Shown: positions 9,476 through 18,960, counted from the first letter of the stretch. The stretch is DNA of 34,060 nt from an uncultured bacterium (GCA_945831585.1 CAMACY010000014.1:1-34060), one strand, 5' to 3'. Notes: generated from the letters alone by a model not told the origin. Numbers and translations: made by a program.

Positions 9476-10363
9476 TCAGGGCTGCTCGGAAGATTCCCCG
9501 GCAGGCAGCGCGGCCTCTTTTTCAGCCGTGTCGGCGGCGGCATCCTCGGGCGTCTCCTCCTCCTCGGAGGGCGCAGCGGCGGCCTCCTTGGCAGCCTGCG
9601 CTTCAGCCGTTTCCTCGCTCAGCAGCTCGCTGAGTTCGCAGCGAGCGGGAGGCTCGGCCATGAGCGCCAGCGTGTTGCGATAGGCTTTCAGGCGTTCCTC
9701 GGAGAAAATGAGGGTGTAGACGCGGCTTTCGCGCTTGGCATAGGCGGCGGCGGCCGTCTCTGCCAGTTGCTGCGCGGTCTTGCCCTTGGCTTGGGGGGCG
9801 GTGTCGGCACCGAGCCGCAGCAGCAAGCGCACCACCTCGTCGTTGCCGCGCTGGGCGGCAAGCATCAGTGGGGTATACCCGGCATTCTCACGGCTGTTGA
9901 GCTCGGCGCCGGCCTGCACCAGCAGGGTGGCCGAGAGGGGCAAGCCGCTCCACGCCGCCCAGTGCAGAGCGGTGAAGCCGTCCTTGTCCCGGGCATTGAC
10001 CGCCACGCCCGGCACGGCCAGCAGCTTGCGGAGGAAGTGGGCGCGGTCGGCGTCCTTGGCGCGAGCGAGCTCGGGGTTGTTGTAGTGGGCGTACACGGTC
10101 CACATGAGCGGGGTGCGCCCCTCCTTGTCGGCGGCGTTGATAAAGTCGGCATCGGCCGCCAGCCCCTCGCGGAGGGATTTGTCAAAGGTCGGGGCATCGT
10201 TATTGCGCACGAGCGAGACGAGCGTTTCGATGGGCGAGACGGCCTCAAAGGGCTTCATGGCAATCTTGCAGAGGGCGCCCAGACCACCCATCACCACAAT
10301 GAGTTTGAGCATATCGGCGATGATGGGCCACCAGCGCGTTGGGTTCTGTTGTTGTTCAGACAT
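9476..10363 (-). CDS. Membrane-anchored ankyrin-repeat protein
   Basis: 295 residues. A hydrophobic segment at about 14-36 (IIADMLKLIVVMGGLGALC) should anchor the protein in the inner membrane. Three to four ankyrin repeats follow, visible as DKEGRTPLMWTVYAH, DKDGFTALHWAAWSG with LLVQAGAELNSREN, and AGYTPLMLAAQRGN with EVVRLLLRLGAD. The last 50 residues are an acidic Ala/Glu-rich, probably unstructured tail. Ankyrin repeats bind protein partners; the partner here is unknown. The ATG at 10363 is 18 bases after the stop of the transporter gene, with no Shine-Dalgarno sequence, so the gene likely shares its transcript with ilvD and the transporter. A role beside the transporter is possible but unproven. 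Confidence 0.85.
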   Translation of the reverse strand: MSEQQQNPTRWWPIIADMLKLIVVMGGLGALCKIAMKPFEAVSPIETLVSLVRNNDAPTFDKSLREGLAADADFINAADKEGRTPLMWTVYAHYNNPELARAKDADRAHFLRKLLAVPGVAVNARDKDGFTALHWAAWSGLPLSATLLVQAGAELNSRENAGYTPLMLAAQRGNDEVVRLLLRLGADTAPQAKGKTAQQLAETAAAAYAKRESRVYTLIFSEERLKAYRNTLALMAEPPARCELSELLSEETAEAQAAKEAAAAPSEEEETPEDAAADTAEKEAALPAGESSEQP

Positions 10364-10381
10364 CGTGAGCTCAGGGGGGGG

Positions 10382-11875
10382 TTAGGAGTGTTCTTCGGTC
10401 AGTTCGTCCATCCGGGCTGCTTCCTCGGCTTCTTCCTCGGCCTGTTCATCGGCAGCGGCGGCTTCCTCCGGGTGGTCGGAGACGAAGGAATCCTTGGTCA
10501 GGATGATGGCGAGCGGCGAGATGACGGCCATGATGAGGTAGATGGTCCACATGCCCTCGGGGCTGCCCCAAAAGGCGACATGGCCGGTGTCCATCTTGGC
10601 GGCGATGCCGTCGTAGCACATGTAGGAGACAAGCAGGCCGCCGATGACGCCGTTGATGGGTTTGGCAATGAACATGGGCAGAGCCGAGAGGCTCATGTAG
10701 GAGGCGACCTTGTCCTTGGGCGCCACGCGCGCCACGTACTCGGAGAAGCGCGGGCTGAAGAGCAGCTCGCCGAAGGCAAAGATGACGATTTGCAGGAAGA
10801 TGGCGACGAAATAGGCCTGCCCCAGGGTGTCGATGCCGGGGAAGATGAAGTACCACTCGGCCGGCACAGCCATGAGGATGAGCGAACAGGCAGAGATGGA
10901 CATGCCGACAATCATGAGCTTGACGGTGCTGAAGCGCGTGACGATGGGGATGAGCACGATGAGCCCCGTGATGATGATGAAGGGGTTGAGGCTGTTCATG
11001 AAGCCCAGCTGGAAGTCATCGCCGATGGTGCGCGTGTAGTACTGCGGCATGACGAGGAATTGCAGCGTGAACACCAAGCGCACGCCGAGCGTGAGCACGA
11101 GGAAGACGATGAGCTTTTGGAACGCGCGCTCGCGGGCGACCTGGCCGATGAGCTCCAGCGGGCGGCGCACGCTCTGCTTGCTGCGGTCGATGCGCTCCTC
11201 GGGCACGGCGTAGGCGTCTTCATTCACCAGGCGCGTGAAGATGAAGGCTACCACTTCGTAGGCAGTGCCGAGGTTGACGACCCAGTAGAGCCCCTCCACA
11301 TCGCCCTTCCACGCCATGATGTTGTCCACGATACCCACCCCGGCGAGCAGGGCGCCGATGTTCATGAACAGGTAGTAGAAGTTGAAGCCCGTGGGGCGGG
11401 CGCGCAGGGTGGTAAAACGGCGGATGGAGGTGGAGATGCAAGGGCCCATGAAGGCCGAGCCGAAGGCCATGGTGCCGATGCCGAGCATGACGATAACCTG
11501 CGCCCACTCGGGGTTGAGCCCGAGGACGGAGACGCCGAAGTCGCGCCCCAGCCCCATGAGCAGGCGCCCCGCGATGAGGACGCCGAAGCCGATGGTGTAG
11601 GTCTTGCGCAGGCCGATGATGTCGCAGATGGTTCCCACCGCAAAGGCAAAGAGCGAGAGGAAGAGCGTGTACATGCCGACCCAGTAGGCGGCGTTGGCAT
11701 CACTGAACCCGCAGTATTTGCCCAGGAAGAGGGTGAAGACGATGATGAGGGTGAAGTAGGCGAGCCCGTCGAAGAACTGGATAAAATTGGTGAACCAGAA
11801 GTCGCGCCCGCACTCGCGCAGCACCCCGAACTCGGAAAAGTAGCGGAGAATGGGATTTTGTGTGCTCTTGCTCAT
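10382..11875 (-). CDS. POT/MFS-type transporter (possible peptide transporter)
   Basis: A 497-residue protein with about 12 hydrophobic helices spread over the whole length, as in the major facilitator superfamily. The loop between helices 2 and 3 carries DIIGLRKTYTIG, comparable to the MFS loop signature. The segment FNFYYLFMNIGALLAG resembles the POT (proton-dependent oligopeptide transporter) F-Y-x-x-x-N-x-G motif, so oligopeptide uptake is a reasonable guess; other substrates cannot be excluded. The C-terminal 35 residues are strongly acidic (EEAAAADEQAEEEAEEAAR). The gene starts 24 bases after the ilvD stop and precedes the ankyrin gene, which suggests an ilvD-transporter-ankyrin operon. 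The first step of peptide or amino-acid supply next to branched-chain amino-acid synthesis would make sense, but this is inference. Confidence 0.8.
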   Translation of the reverse strand: MSKSTQNPILRYFSEFGVLRECGRDFWFTNFIQFFDGLAYFTLIIVFTLFLGKYCGFSDANAAYWVGMYTLFLSLFAFAVGTICDIIGLRKTYTIGFGVLIAGRLLMGLGRDFGVSVLGLNPEWAQVIVMLGIGTMAFGSAFMGPCISTSIRRFTTLRARPTGFNFYYLFMNIGALLAGVGIVDNIMAWKGDVEGLYWVVNLGTAYEVVAFIFTRLVNEDAYAVPEERIDRSKQSVRRPLELIGQVARERAFQKLIVFLVLTLGVRLVFTLQFLVMPQYYTRTIGDDFQLGFMNSLNPFIIITGLIVLIPIVTRFSTVKLMIVGMSISACSLILMAVPAEWYFIFPGIDTLGQAYFVAIFLQIVIFAFGELLFSPRFSEYVARVAPKDKVASYMSLSALPMFIAKPINGVIGGLLVSYMCYDGIAAKMDTGHVAFWGSPEGMWTIYLIMAVISPLAIILTKDSFVSDHPEEAAAADEQAEEEAEEAARMDELTEEHS

Positions 11876-11899
11876 GTATCCGTCGTGTCCGGGGGTGAA

Positions 11900-13570
11900 T
11901 CAGGCTTCGAGCACCGCGCCCTTGGCGGCGTTGGCGGCGAGCTTGCGATAGCGCTTGAGCCACTTGCCGGCGATGTCCTGCATGGTGGGTTTCCAGACGG
12001 CGCGGCGGGCGGCGATTTCCTCGTCGCTCAGCTCGGCGCAGATGCGGCGGGCGGGGATGTCGATGCTGATGATGTCGCCGTCGCGCAGCAGACCGATGAG
12101 CCCGCCCTCGGCGGCCTCGGGCGAGACGTGGCCGATGCAGGCGCCGTGCGTGGCTCCGGAGAAGCGGCCGTCGGTGATGAGCGCCACGCTGCTGCCCAGC
12201 CCCTTGCCCATGATGTAGCTGGTGGGGGCGAGCATTTCCTGCATGCCGGGACCGCCCTTGGGGCCTTCGTTGCGGATGACGACCACATCGCCCGCTTTCA
12301 CCTTGTCGGCCAGAATGCCCTCGCAGGCGGCTTCCTGGCTCTCGAAGATGACGGCGGGACCGCGGTGCACCATCATCTCGGGCAGCACGCCGGCTTTCTT
12401 GACGATGGCGCCCTGCTCCGCCAGATTGCCGAAGAGGACAGCCAGCCCGCCATCGGGGGAGTAAGGCTTGTCAACGGTGCGGATGACGCGCTCGTCCTGC
12501 GTGTGCAGCCCCTCGATCTGCTGCCCGAGGGTTTTGCCGCTGACGGTGGGGGTATCGGTGTTGAGCGCGCCGGGGATGCGGTTGATTTCCGCGAGGATGG
12601 TCATGATGCCGCCCGCACGCAGCACATCGTGCATGTGCCAGTGCGAGCTGGGCGCCACCTTACAAATGTTGGGGGTGCGCTTGGAGATGTCGTCGATGCG
12701 GTGCAGGTCGTAGTTGAGCCCGGCCTCGGCGGCAAAGGCGAGGGTGTGCAACACGGTGTTGCTGGAGCCGCCCATGGCCATGTCGCAGGCGAACACGTTG
12801 TCGATGCTCTTCTGCGTGACGAGGTCGCGGGGCAGCGGACCGCCCTGCAGCGCCATCTCAACCGCGCGGCGGGCGGCGGCGCGCCAGAGCTCCTTGCGCT
12901 CTTCGGAGAGGGCGAGCAGCGTGCCGTTGCCGGGCAGCGCGAGCCCGAGCACCTCGCAGAGGCAGTTCATGGAATTGGCGGTGAACATGCCCGAGCAGGA
13001 GCCGGCGCCGGGGCAGGCGCGGCACTCAACCTCGTGCAGCTCCTCCTCCGTGATTTTGCCGGCCGTGCAGGCGGCAACGGCTTCAAAGACGCTGTTGAGG
13101 TCCAAATCCTCACCGTGAATCCCCTTGCCGACCGCCATGGGACCGCCGCTGCAGAAGATGGTGGGGATGTTGCAGCGCAGCGCGCCCATGACCATACCCG
13201 GCACAATTTTATCGCAGTTGGGGATGCAGATGCAGGCGTCGAAGGCGTGGGCGGAGAGCATGGTCTCCACGCTGTCGGCAATGAGCTCGCGGCTGGCCAG
13301 CGAGTATTTCATACCCTGGTGTGCCATGGCGATGCCGTCGCAGACGCCGATGAGGTTGAACTCGATGGGAGTACCCCCGGCTTTGCGGACTTCCTCTTTG
13401 ATGAGCTGCGCGACCTTGTTGAGGTGCACATGCCCCGGAATCACCTCGTTGAACGAGTTGCAGATGGCGATGAAAGGCTTTCTGATGTCTTCATCCGTCA
13501 TCCCCGTTGCGCGCATGAGACTGCGATGCGGTGCGCGCTGGATGCCGGCTTTGGTACGATCCGATAACAT
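11900..13570 (-). CDS. ilvD: Dihydroxy-acid dehydratase
   Basis: A 556-residue IlvD. It dehydrates 2,3-dihydroxy-isovalerate and 2,3-dihydroxy-3-methylvalerate in valine, leucine and isoleucine synthesis and uses an iron-sulfur cluster. The cluster cysteines are in the expected blocks: AICNSFNEV (Cys37), [11 protein letters not shown] (Cys119) and [19 protein letters not shown]. The C-terminal blocks [14 protein letters not shown] and [11 protein letters not shown] are typical. I chose the ATG at 13570 (MLSDRTKAG), because upstream extension to 14356 is antisense to the GNAT gene. The promoter at 13580-13608 leaves only about 3 nt of leader. No ilvBNC or leu genes are in the window; the gene is instead followed by a transporter and an ankyrin protein. 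Confidence 0.96.
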   Translation of the reverse strand: MLSDRTKAGIQRAPHRSLMRATGMTDEDIRKPFIAICNSFNEVIPGHVHLNKVAQLIKEEVRKAGGTPIEFNLIGVCDGIAMAHQGMKYSLASRELIADSVETMLSAHAFDACICIPNCDKIVPGMVMGALRCNIPTIFCSGGPMAVGKGIHGEDLDLNSVFEAVAACTAGKITEEELHEVECRACPGAGSCSGMFTANSMNCLCEVLGLALPGNGTLLALSEERKELWRAAARRAVEMALQGGPLPRDLVTQKSIDNVFACDMAMGGSSNTVLHTLAFAAEAGLNYDLHRIDDISKRTPNICKVAPSSHWHMHDVLRAGGIMTILAEINRIPGALNTDTPTVSGKTLGQQIEGLHTQDERVIRTVDKPYSPDGGLAVLFGNLAEQGAIVKKAGVLPEMMVHRGPAVIFESQEAACEGILADKVKAGDVVVIRNEGPKGGPGMQEMLAPTSYIMGKGLGSSVALITDGRFSGATHGACIGHVSPEAAEGGLIGLLRDGDIISIDIPARRICAELSDEEIAARRAVWKPTMQDIAGKWLKRYRKLAANAAKGAVLEA

Positions 13571-13579
13571 AGCGCGCGC

Positions 13580-13608
13580 AGTATAGCACAAGCACCGGTG
13601 CAAAGCGA
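13580..13608 (-). promoter_or_regulatory. ilvD promoter, extended -10, nearly leaderless
   Basis: TATACT (13585-13580) is preceded by TGC (extended -10). At 17 bp a weak -35, TCGCTT, is present (13608-13603). Transcription should begin near 13573, about 3 bases before the ATG at 13570. Confidence 0.6.
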
Positions 13609-13760
13609 GCAGAAAAATTTGCCGCCCGGCCGCGTCATCGCACCCCTGCCTACGCCCCCGGTGAAGGCTAGGCTGGTTGAACACCGGGTGGTTGGCAACG
13701 GCTTTTCGGCGTCGCCTTTGATGGTGCCCCCCGGTCTGCTGCTGCACACGGGGTTTCCCG

Positions 13761-13789
13761 TTGACGCGGCGCTGCCGCGACGCCATAAT
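13761..13789 (+). promoter_or_regulatory. GNAT gene promoter, leaderless
   Basis: TTGACG (13761-13766), a 17-bp spacer, and CATAAT (13784-13789) match the sigma-70 consensus at 10 of 12 positions. The expected start is near 13796, which is the A of the ATG itself. Confidence 0.72.
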
Positions 13790-13795
13790 GGTGCC

Positions 13796-14335
13796 ATGAG
13801 CACCATGGTGACGGAATGTCTGAGGGATATGGAACACCCGCGCGTGCGTCGCGCGCTGGAGGTCTACCGCCGCAGTTTTCCCTACAGTGAGCAGCGGGAG
13901 CCCGCCGCGCAGGAGCGTATGATGCGCGATGAGGCCTACCGCTTCGAGCTGCTGCGCGCGCAGGAGCGCGATGTGGGGGCGCTCCTGTGGTGGGAGCATG
14001 CGGATTTTCTCTATTTGGAGCATTTTTTTGTGTACCCCGAGGAGCGCAATCGCGGATGGGGCGCGGCGGCGCTGCGCTGCCTGCAGGCGCTCGGCAAACC
14101 CATTGTGCTGGAGATTGAGCCCCCGCAGGACGACATCTCGCGGCGGCGACGCGCCTTTTACGAGCGCTGCGGCTTTTGCACCACGGAGCACGCGCACTTG
14201 CAGCCGCCCTACCACGCCGGGCAGGCCGAGCTGCCGCTCGTGGTGATGAGTTACCCGCGCGCCATCGATGCGGCGGAATACGCCGCGTTCAATCGCTTCC
14301 TGCGCGGCTATGTGATGCGCGCCTCGCGCGACTGA
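13796..14335 (+). CDS. GNAT-family N-acetyltransferase
   Basis: A 179-residue protein of the GNAT fold. The acetyl-CoA pyrophosphate-binding block is [18 protein letters not shown], with the R-x-x-G-x-G/A pattern. The beta4 strand before it reads [12 protein letters not shown] later FYERCGF block is typical of the C-terminal part of GNAT enzymes. The family transfers acetyl groups from acetyl-CoA to amines on small molecules or proteins. Nothing in the sequence or neighbourhood names the acceptor. I chose the ATG at 13796 (MSTMVTECL) because the promoter places the start there; longer frames extend into the promoter. The gene is divergent from ilvD and convergent with the DEAD helicase gene, so it stands alone. 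Confidence 0.82.
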   Translation: MSTMVTECLRDMEHPRVRRALEVYRRSFPYSEQREPAAQERMMRDEAYRFELLRAQERDVGALLWWEHADFLYLEHFFVYPEERNRGWGAAALRCLQALGKPIVLEIEPPQDDISRRRRAFYERCGFCTTEHAHLQPPYHAGQAELPLVVMSYPRAIDAAEYAAFNRFLRGYVMRASRD

Positions 14336-14373
14336 GCCGACGCGCGACATGCGCAAGCAGCTTCGGCAAGGCC

Positions 14374-16161
14374 TCAGCGGTAGCGGCGGCGGCGCTCAAA
14401 ACGGCTGAAGGGGTGTTCCTCGCGCTCGCGACGCCCGGCGTAGCGCTCCTCGCGGTAGCCGCTGCGTTTTTCGCGCGGGCGGCGGGGGCGGTAGTCCGTG
14501 CTCTCGTTCTCGCGGTAGCCGCGACGGCGGTGCTCACCGGGCAGTTCGGGGCTTTCAACATAGCCGCGATCCTCGCGCAGGTTCACCTCGTAGCCGCAGA
14601 TGCGGCAGGTGGCCAGGCGCTCGCAGAGCATGGGCGCGACCTCCGGCGACACCTCGATGAGGCTGTGCTTGGCAAAGATGCGGATGTCGCCCACGCTGCC
14701 CTTGGGGGCGCCGCCCTCGTTGTAGAGCAGCCCGGCGATGTCCTTGGGGCGAATGTGCAGCAGCTTGCCGCCGTTGAGGAAGAGACGCACGCTCTCTTGC
14801 AGGCGCGGCGCCTGCTCGCGCGGGCTATCGGTGCTCTTGGGGGCAGCAGCGACGCGAGCGGGGCGATCCTCGGGGATGGGCTGCAGCTCGCGGTGCCCCT
14901 TGTCCACCAGCAGGTGGAACATCGCGCAGAGCAGTTTATCAGGCTCCACCTCCAAATCGCGCAGCTCCTCCGGCAGCTCATGCGCAGCGGCGGCCTTGTC
15001 CAGAATCTCGTCCACCAGAGCTTCGCGACGCGCGGTCTCCACCTGCTCGGCCGTCATCACTTTCTCGCGCGTCAAGCGGGTGCCGACAAAGCGTTCGATG
15101 CGCGCCAACAGCGAGAAATCGCGGCGCCCGATGAAAGTGACGGCGCGCCCCTTGCGCCCCGCACGCGCCGTGCGACCAATGCGGTGCACGTAGTCCTCGG
15201 GGTCGCGGGGCAGCTCGAAGTTCACCACGGTGTCCACATCGTCGATGTCGAGCCCGCGCGCGGCGATGTCGGTGGCGACGAGCACATGCAGGTTGCCGCG
15301 ACGGAAGGAGTCCATGACACGCTCGCGCAGGGTCTGCGGCATGTCGCCGTGCAGGCGATCCACGGCATAGCCGCGCGCCAGCATGCCGTCCACCACGTCG
15401 TCCACCACGCGCTTGGTGTTGGCAAAGACCAGCCCGCGGCGCATGCGCCCCATCTCGATGAGGCGGCTGAGCACCTCGATGCGCGAGGAGAAAATCACAT
15501 CATACACCACCTGCTCGCAGGTGGGCACGGTCATCACGGGGCGCTCAATCTCGATGGTCTGCGGCTCCGTGGCCAGCTCCTCAATGAGCGCATGAATCGG
15601 CGCGCTCATGGTGGCGGAGAAGAAGAGGGTGCGGCGCGAGGCGGGCAGCTGTGCGACCACCCGCTCGATGTCCTCTTGGAAGCCCATGTCGAGCATCTCG
15701 TCGGCCTCGTCGAGAATCAATGTGTTCACCTGCTCCGTGCGCAGCTCGCCCTGCTCCATGAGGTCGATGACGCGCCCCGGCGTGCCGATGACGAACTGAA
15801 CCCCGCGGTGCAGCGCCGCCAGCTGCGGTCCGAAGGAGGCACCGCCGTAGATGGCCACCGCCGAAACGCCGTCCAAGAAGAGCGCCAGCTTCTCCACCTC
15901 GCGGCAAATCTGCACCGCCAGCTCGCGCGTGGGCACCAGGCAGAGCACCTGCACCGACGCCAGCCCGGGGTCTATCCCCTCCAGCGCGGGGATGGAGAAA
16001 GCCAGTGTTTTGCCCGAGCCCGTGTGGGACAGCCCCACGACATCGCGCCCCGCCAGCGCCGGGGGAATCGCCTGCTCCTGAATGGGCGAGGGGGACTCAA
16101 AGCCGAGCACATCGATGGCTTCCAAAATTTCCGGGCAAATGCCGAGCTCTGAAAAGGTCAT
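14374..16161 (-). CDS. DEAD-box ATP-dependent RNA helicase (CsdA/DeaD type)
   Basis: A 595-residue RNA helicase that remodels RNA, typically in ribosome assembly and cold adaptation. Motifs in order: Q motif ([13 protein letters not shown]), Walker A HTGSGKT (Lys51), PTRELA, GTPGR, DEAD (151-154), SAT, and [13 protein letters not shown]. After the two RecA domains, a region at about 360-450 precedes a DbpA-type RNA-binding domain ([20 protein letters not shown], then [20 protein letters not shown]). An arginine/tyrosine-rich tail ends the protein (RRRGYRE and RFERRRRYR), suited to RNA binding. That arrangement is CsdA/DeaD-like rather than RhlE-like. The ATG at 16161 (MTFSELGI) fits the family N-terminus. 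The gene is 65 bases downstream of the J-domain gene, with a hairpin between them, so independent expression is possible. Confidence 0.93.
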   Translation of the reverse strand: MTFSELGICPEILEAIDVLGFESPSPIQEQAIPPALAGRDVVGLSHTGSGKTLAFSIPALEGIDPGLASVQVLCLVPTRELAVQICREVEKLALFLDGVSAVAIYGGASFGPQLAALHRGVQFVIGTPGRVIDLMEQGELRTEQVNTLILDEADEMLDMGFQEDIERVVAQLPASRRTLFFSATMSAPIHALIEELATEPQTIEIERPVMTVPTCEQVVYDVIFSSRIEVLSRLIEMGRMRRGLVFANTKRVVDDVVDGMLARGYAVDRLHGDMPQTLRERVMDSFRRGNLHVLVATDIAARGLDIDDVDTVVNFELPRDPEDYVHRIGRTARAGRKGRAVTFIGRRDFSLLARIERFVGTRLTREKVMTAEQVETARREALVDEILDKAAAAHELPEELRDLEVEPDKLLCAMFHLLVDKGHRELQPIPEDRPARVAAAPKSTDSPREQAPRLQESVRLFLNGGKLLHIRPKDIAGLLYNEGGAPKGSVGDIRIFAKHSLIEVSPEVAPMLCERLATCRICGYEVNLREDRGYVESPELPGEHRRRGYRENESTDYRPRRPREKRSGYREERYAGRREREEHPFSRFERRRRYR

Positions 16162-16197
16162 GACGGCAGGCAGATTGCCCGAAAGTACACCGTATGT

Positions 16198-16226
16198 AAA
16201 GCGCAAAGGCTGACAGCCCGCGCTTT
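16198..16226 (-). terminator. Hairpin between the J-domain gene and the DEAD helicase gene
   Basis: AAAGCGC and GCGCTTT enclose an inner stem, GGCT/AGCC. The structure begins immediately after the stop codon of the J-domain gene. It is symmetrical and lacks a separate U tract, so it may act as a partial terminator or as an RNA-stability hairpin. Confidence 0.35.
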
Positions 16227-17039
16227 TCACGGTTCCGCACCGTCCGCAGCGCCCTCGGGGGCGGGAACGGGCGGCTCAGCGGCCTGCCCAGCGGACTCCG
16301 CAACAGGCTCCTCGGCGGGGCAGTGCGCCAGATAATACTGCGCAGCGGCATTGCCCTGCGCGGCAGCGCGGCGCCACCAGGCGCGCGCCTCCTGCCGATT
16401 CTCCGCGATGCCCGCACCGCGGTAGAGCAGCAGACCGTAGCGCATCTGCGCCACGGCATCGCCCGCGCGTGCCTGCGCCAGCAGCTCGGCATTCATCGCC
16501 GCCAGCCGCTCGCGCACCTGCTCGGCGGTTGGGGTGGGTCCCTTGGGCACAAAGGCTGCTCGCGGCGGACGCGCCGCCGCCCCCAGCGAACGGATGAGCA
16601 CCGGAAGCACCAGAAAGGCGCCCATGGCATACACCGCCACCATCACCCAGCCGGCGGGCGAGCGCTGCGTGCGCAGCAGAAAGGGGCGAATCCGCCGCCG
16701 CGCCGCTGTGCCCTCGCCACCCGTATGCCCACGGCGCGCGCGGCGGCGCGCGGCTCCCCGGCGGCTCGACACGCGCACGCGGTGCGGCATGCTCTCCAGC
16801 TCCGGAGCGCAGGACAAGCGGCGGTGGCGCTCCAGCCAGCCGTCGTAGTGGTAGCGCTGCTCCTCATCGCCGAGCACGCGGTAGGCCTCTGCCACCAGCT
16901 TGAAGCGTTCCTCGGCGGCGGCATTGCCCGGGTTCAGGTCGGGGTGGAAGCGCCGTGCCTGACGGTGGTACGCCGCCTTGAGCTCCGCCGGCGAGACCGT
17001 GGGAGCAACATCCAGCAACTCGTAGTAGTCAGTGCGCAT
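16227..17039 (-). CDS. J-domain / Sel1-repeat membrane protein
   Basis: 270 residues with an uncommon domain order. Residues 3-65 are a J domain with the diagnostic HPD (32-34), the contact that stimulates DnaK ATPase. A basic Arg-rich linker follows (about 85-125). One transmembrane helix lies at about 131-153 (VMVAVYAMGAFLVLPVLIRS). One Sel1-type repeat then follows (AQMRYGLLLYRGAGI, ARAWWRRAAAQGN, AAQYYLAHC), and a Pro/Glu/Ala-rich tail. There is no zinc domain or DnaJ C-terminal domain, so this is a class III J protein that may recruit DnaK to the inner membrane. The client is unknown. The start overlaps the upstream gene by 11 bases, which implies coupling. Confidence 0.83.
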   Translation of the reverse strand: MRTDYYELLDVAPTVSPAELKAAYHRQARRFHPDLNPGNAAAEERFKLVAEAYRVLGDEEQRYHYDGWLERHRRLSCAPELESMPHRVRVSSRRGAARRRARRGHTGGEGTAARRRIRPFLLRTQRSPAGWVMVAVYAMGAFLVLPVLIRSLGAAARPPRAAFVPKGPTPTAEQVRERLAAMNAELLAQARAGDAVAQMRYGLLLYRGAGIAENRQEARAWWRRAAAQGNAAAQYYLAHCPAEEPVAESAGQAAEPPVPAPEGAADGAEP

Positions 17040-17748
17040 GGTTCCCGCAAAGCTCCTTGAGCTGATGCTGCGGCTGCCAGCCGAGCGCGCGCAGGGCTGC
17101 CGTGTCGGGCAGCGCCGAGCTGCGCCCGCGGTGCCCGGCGGCGCTCTCCTGCGCCTCTGCCGGGATTCCCGTGAGCTCCTCCAGCATGGCGTAGGCCTCA
17201 GCATGGGTCAGGGACTCGCCGCAGACATCGTAGCAGCCGCTCGGCGCTTCCGCCAGCAGCAGCAGCGCCCGCGCCGCATCGTCTGCATGCACGTAGTTCA
17301 GGCGCCGCTGCGGAGGGCCGGGCAGGCGCGGCTCCCCCGCGCAATGGCGGCGCAGGAGTTCGCAGCGCCCCTCGCCCCAGAGCGCCGCCAGACGCGCCAC
17401 GACCCCGCCGCGCGCCAGCACACCCTGCTCCGCCGTGCGCAGCACCTCGGCGCGAGCGCCCTCAGCTGCACCCGCTGACAGTGCGGAACACCAGATGACC
17501 CGCGCTGTGCGCGGCAGGGCGCCCAACACCCCGAGGTAGGCGCGGCGGTAGGCTGCGGCATCGCCTCCGCGCGTGGACTGGCAGCAGAACATCCGCTCAG
17601 GCAGCGGATGCCCCTCCCAAACGGCGGGGTCAGCGGCATCCTCCCCACGGCGCAGCTCCACGCCGCGCGCGCCCGGCAGCAGCGCCAGCAGGCGCGAGCC
17701 CAGAAAGCCCACGCCCACCACCGCGCAAAGCCGAGGGTCGATGCTCAT
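17029..17748 (-). CDS. NAD(P)-binding Rossmann / epimerase-like protein
   Basis: 239 residues. The N-terminus has a dinucleotide-binding fingerprint G-x-G-x-x-G in VVGVGFLGSRL (Gly12, 14 and 17). NYVHADDAARALLLLAE and CYDVCGES are typical of the C-terminal half of atypical SDR (YeeZ/YbjT-type) proteins. The usual YxxxK catalytic pair of true epimerases is not evident, so it may be a redox sensor or a divergent reductase. The ATG at 17748 overlaps the ispD stop as ATGA, and its own stop overlaps the next start by 11 bases, so it is tightly coupled in the run yqeY-ispD-this-J protein. Its function cannot be named from the sequence. Confidence 0.72.
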   Translation of the reverse strand: MSIDPRLCAVVGVGFLGSRLLALLPGARGVELRRGEDAADPAVWEGHPLPERMFCCQSTRGGDAAAYRRAYLGVLGALPRTARVIWCSALSAGAAEGARAEVLRTAEQGVLARGGVVARLAALWGEGRCELLRRHCAGEPRLPGPPQRRLNYVHADDAARALLLLAEAPSGCYDVCGESLTHAEAYAMLEELTGIPAEAQESAAGHRGRSSALPDTAALRALGWQPQHQLKELCGNHAH

Positions 17749-18413
17749 GAGCGCTGCTCCCAAATCAGCTCCGCCAAGGCCAAATCCCCCGGCAGCGTGA
17801 TTTTCAGATTCACCCCGCCCGTGACCAACTGCGTGGCATGCCCCAGCGTCTCCAGCGCCGACACCTCATCCGTCACGCAGAGCCCGAGCGCGCGCACGCG
17901 CTCGTAGGCAGCACGCAGCAGCTCCGTGCGGAACACCTGCGGCGTTTCCATGCCCCAGAGGTGCTCGCGGCTCACGGGCTCGGCCAGCGTATGCCCCTGC
18001 GCATCCGCACGCTTGAGGGTGTCAACCACGGGGTGGGCGCAGGCTGCAGCGCCGCTGCGCCGCGCCGCCGCCACACAGGCGAGAATCCCCTCCGGCGTCA
18101 CCAGCGGGCGCGCGCCATCGTGCACCGCCACCAGCTCCGTCCCCTCGGGCAGCGCCGCCAGCCCCGCCGCCACGGAGTCGCAGCGCTCCGCGCCGCCGTC
18201 GACGCGGCACACGGGAAGGGGGAAGGCCGCCTCGGCCAGCCCCGTCTGCACCCAGCGGGACTCCGGGCACACCACCACGATGGCCGCCGCCCCGGCACGC
18301 ACAAAGGCATCGACACTGCGGCGCAGCACCGGCTGCCCCGCCAGCGGTGCCGCCAGCTTGTCGAACCCGGCGCGGCGGGAGCTGCCCGCCGCCACAATCA
18401 CCGCCGCCCACAT
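17745..18413 (-). CDS. ispD: 2-C-methyl-D-erythritol 4-phosphate cytidylyltransferase
   Basis: A 222-residue IspD, the third step of the non-mevalonate (MEP) isoprenoid pathway. It joins CTP and MEP to make CDP-methylerythritol. The nucleotide-binding signature AAGSSRRAGFDKL is at the N-terminus (usual form AAGxGxRxGxxxPK). VHDGARPLV and a later TDEVSALE block, both strongly conserved in the family, are present. The length is normal. No ispF follows; instead the gene overlaps the Rossmann-fold gene by ATGA. It begins 5 bases after the yqeY-like gene. Confidence 0.92.
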   Translation of the reverse strand: MWAAVIVAAGSSRRAGFDKLAAPLAGQPVLRRSVDAFVRAGAAAIVVVCPESRWVQTGLAEAAFPLPVCRVDGGAERCDSVAAGLAALPEGTELVAVHDGARPLVTPEGILACVAAARRSGAAACAHPVVDTLKRADAQGHTLAEPVSREHLWGMETPQVFRTELLRAAYERVRALGLCVTDEVSALETLGHATQLVTGGVNLKITLPGDLALAELIWEQRS

Positions 18414-18418
18414 AAGCC

Positions 18419-18874
18419 TCAGCTCAAGCGCTTGCTCACCAGGGCGGAAAGGAGCTTGCCCGGCGCGCGCCCCTCGGTGCGGCTCTGCATCTCCTTCATC
18501 ACGCGCCCCATGTCCTTCTTCGTGCTCGCGCCCAGCTCCGCGACCACGGTCTCGAGAATCGGCGCAATCTCGTCCTCCGTCAGCTCCTTGGGCAGGAAGG
18601 CCGCCAAAATCGCCATCTCGGCGCGCTCCTTGGCCACGGACTCGGGGCGCTCGGCCTTTTCGTAGAGCGCGATGGCGTCCTCGTGCTGCTTGATGAGCTT
18701 GCGCACCACGTTCTGCGCCTCGTTGGGCGACAGCTCATCGTGCACGTTGCCCTTGGCCACCTGCGCGTTCATCAGAGCGGCCTTCAACCCTCGCAGCGCG
18801 CCCAGCGCCACCGTGTCCTTGGCGCGCATGGCGCTCTTCATCCCCTCGGTAATTTCTTGGTAAATCGTTGCCAT
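18419..18874 (-). CDS. GatB/YqeY-domain protein
   Basis: 151 residues, helical throughout, matching the YqeY family: DTVALGALRGLKAALMNAQVAKG at the start, then KQHEDAIALYEKAERPE and the C-terminal domain KKDMGRVMKEMQSRTEGRAPGKLLSALV. This C-terminal fold is shared with the tail of GatB, the amidotransferase that makes Gln-tRNA, so a tRNA-related role is commonly suggested but unproven. The ATG at 18874 is preceded by GAGGGAG with only 2 bases between, which is too close for an ordinary Shine-Dalgarno sequence. It leads the run with ispD, 5 bases away. Confidence 0.88.
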   Translation of the reverse strand: MATIYQEITEGMKSAMRAKDTVALGALRGLKAALMNAQVAKGNVHDELSPNEAQNVVRKLIKQHEDAIALYEKAERPESVAKERAEMAILAAFLPKELTEDEIAPILETVVAELGASTKKDMGRVMKEMQSRTEGRAPGKLLSALVSKRLS

Positions 18875-18883
18875 AACTCCCTC

Positions 18884-18911
18884 ATTAAAACACGAAGCAG
18901 GCGCACGACAA
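18884..18911 (-). promoter_or_regulatory. yqeY-ispD operon promoter
   Basis: TTGTCG (18911-18906) and TTTAAT (18889-18884) are 16 bp apart. Transcription would start near 18877, about 3 bases before the ATG. It is arranged back to back with the bioB promoter. Confidence 0.6.
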
Positions 18912-18960
18912 GCCGGAAATACGTCACCCGCCCGCCTTCGCGCGCACACGCGCCGCGAGC

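Noticed and set aside
9467-13567. A 1366-codon open frame on the plus strand
   Set aside because: It runs antisense through the ankyrin, transporter and ilvD genes. Its His/Gly/Ala/Glu-rich composition is that of a GC-driven shadow frame, and the minus-strand genes have clear family motifs.
13571-14356. N-terminal extension of ilvD to 14356
   Set aside because: The extension is antisense to the GNAT gene. The family start and promoter agree with 13570.
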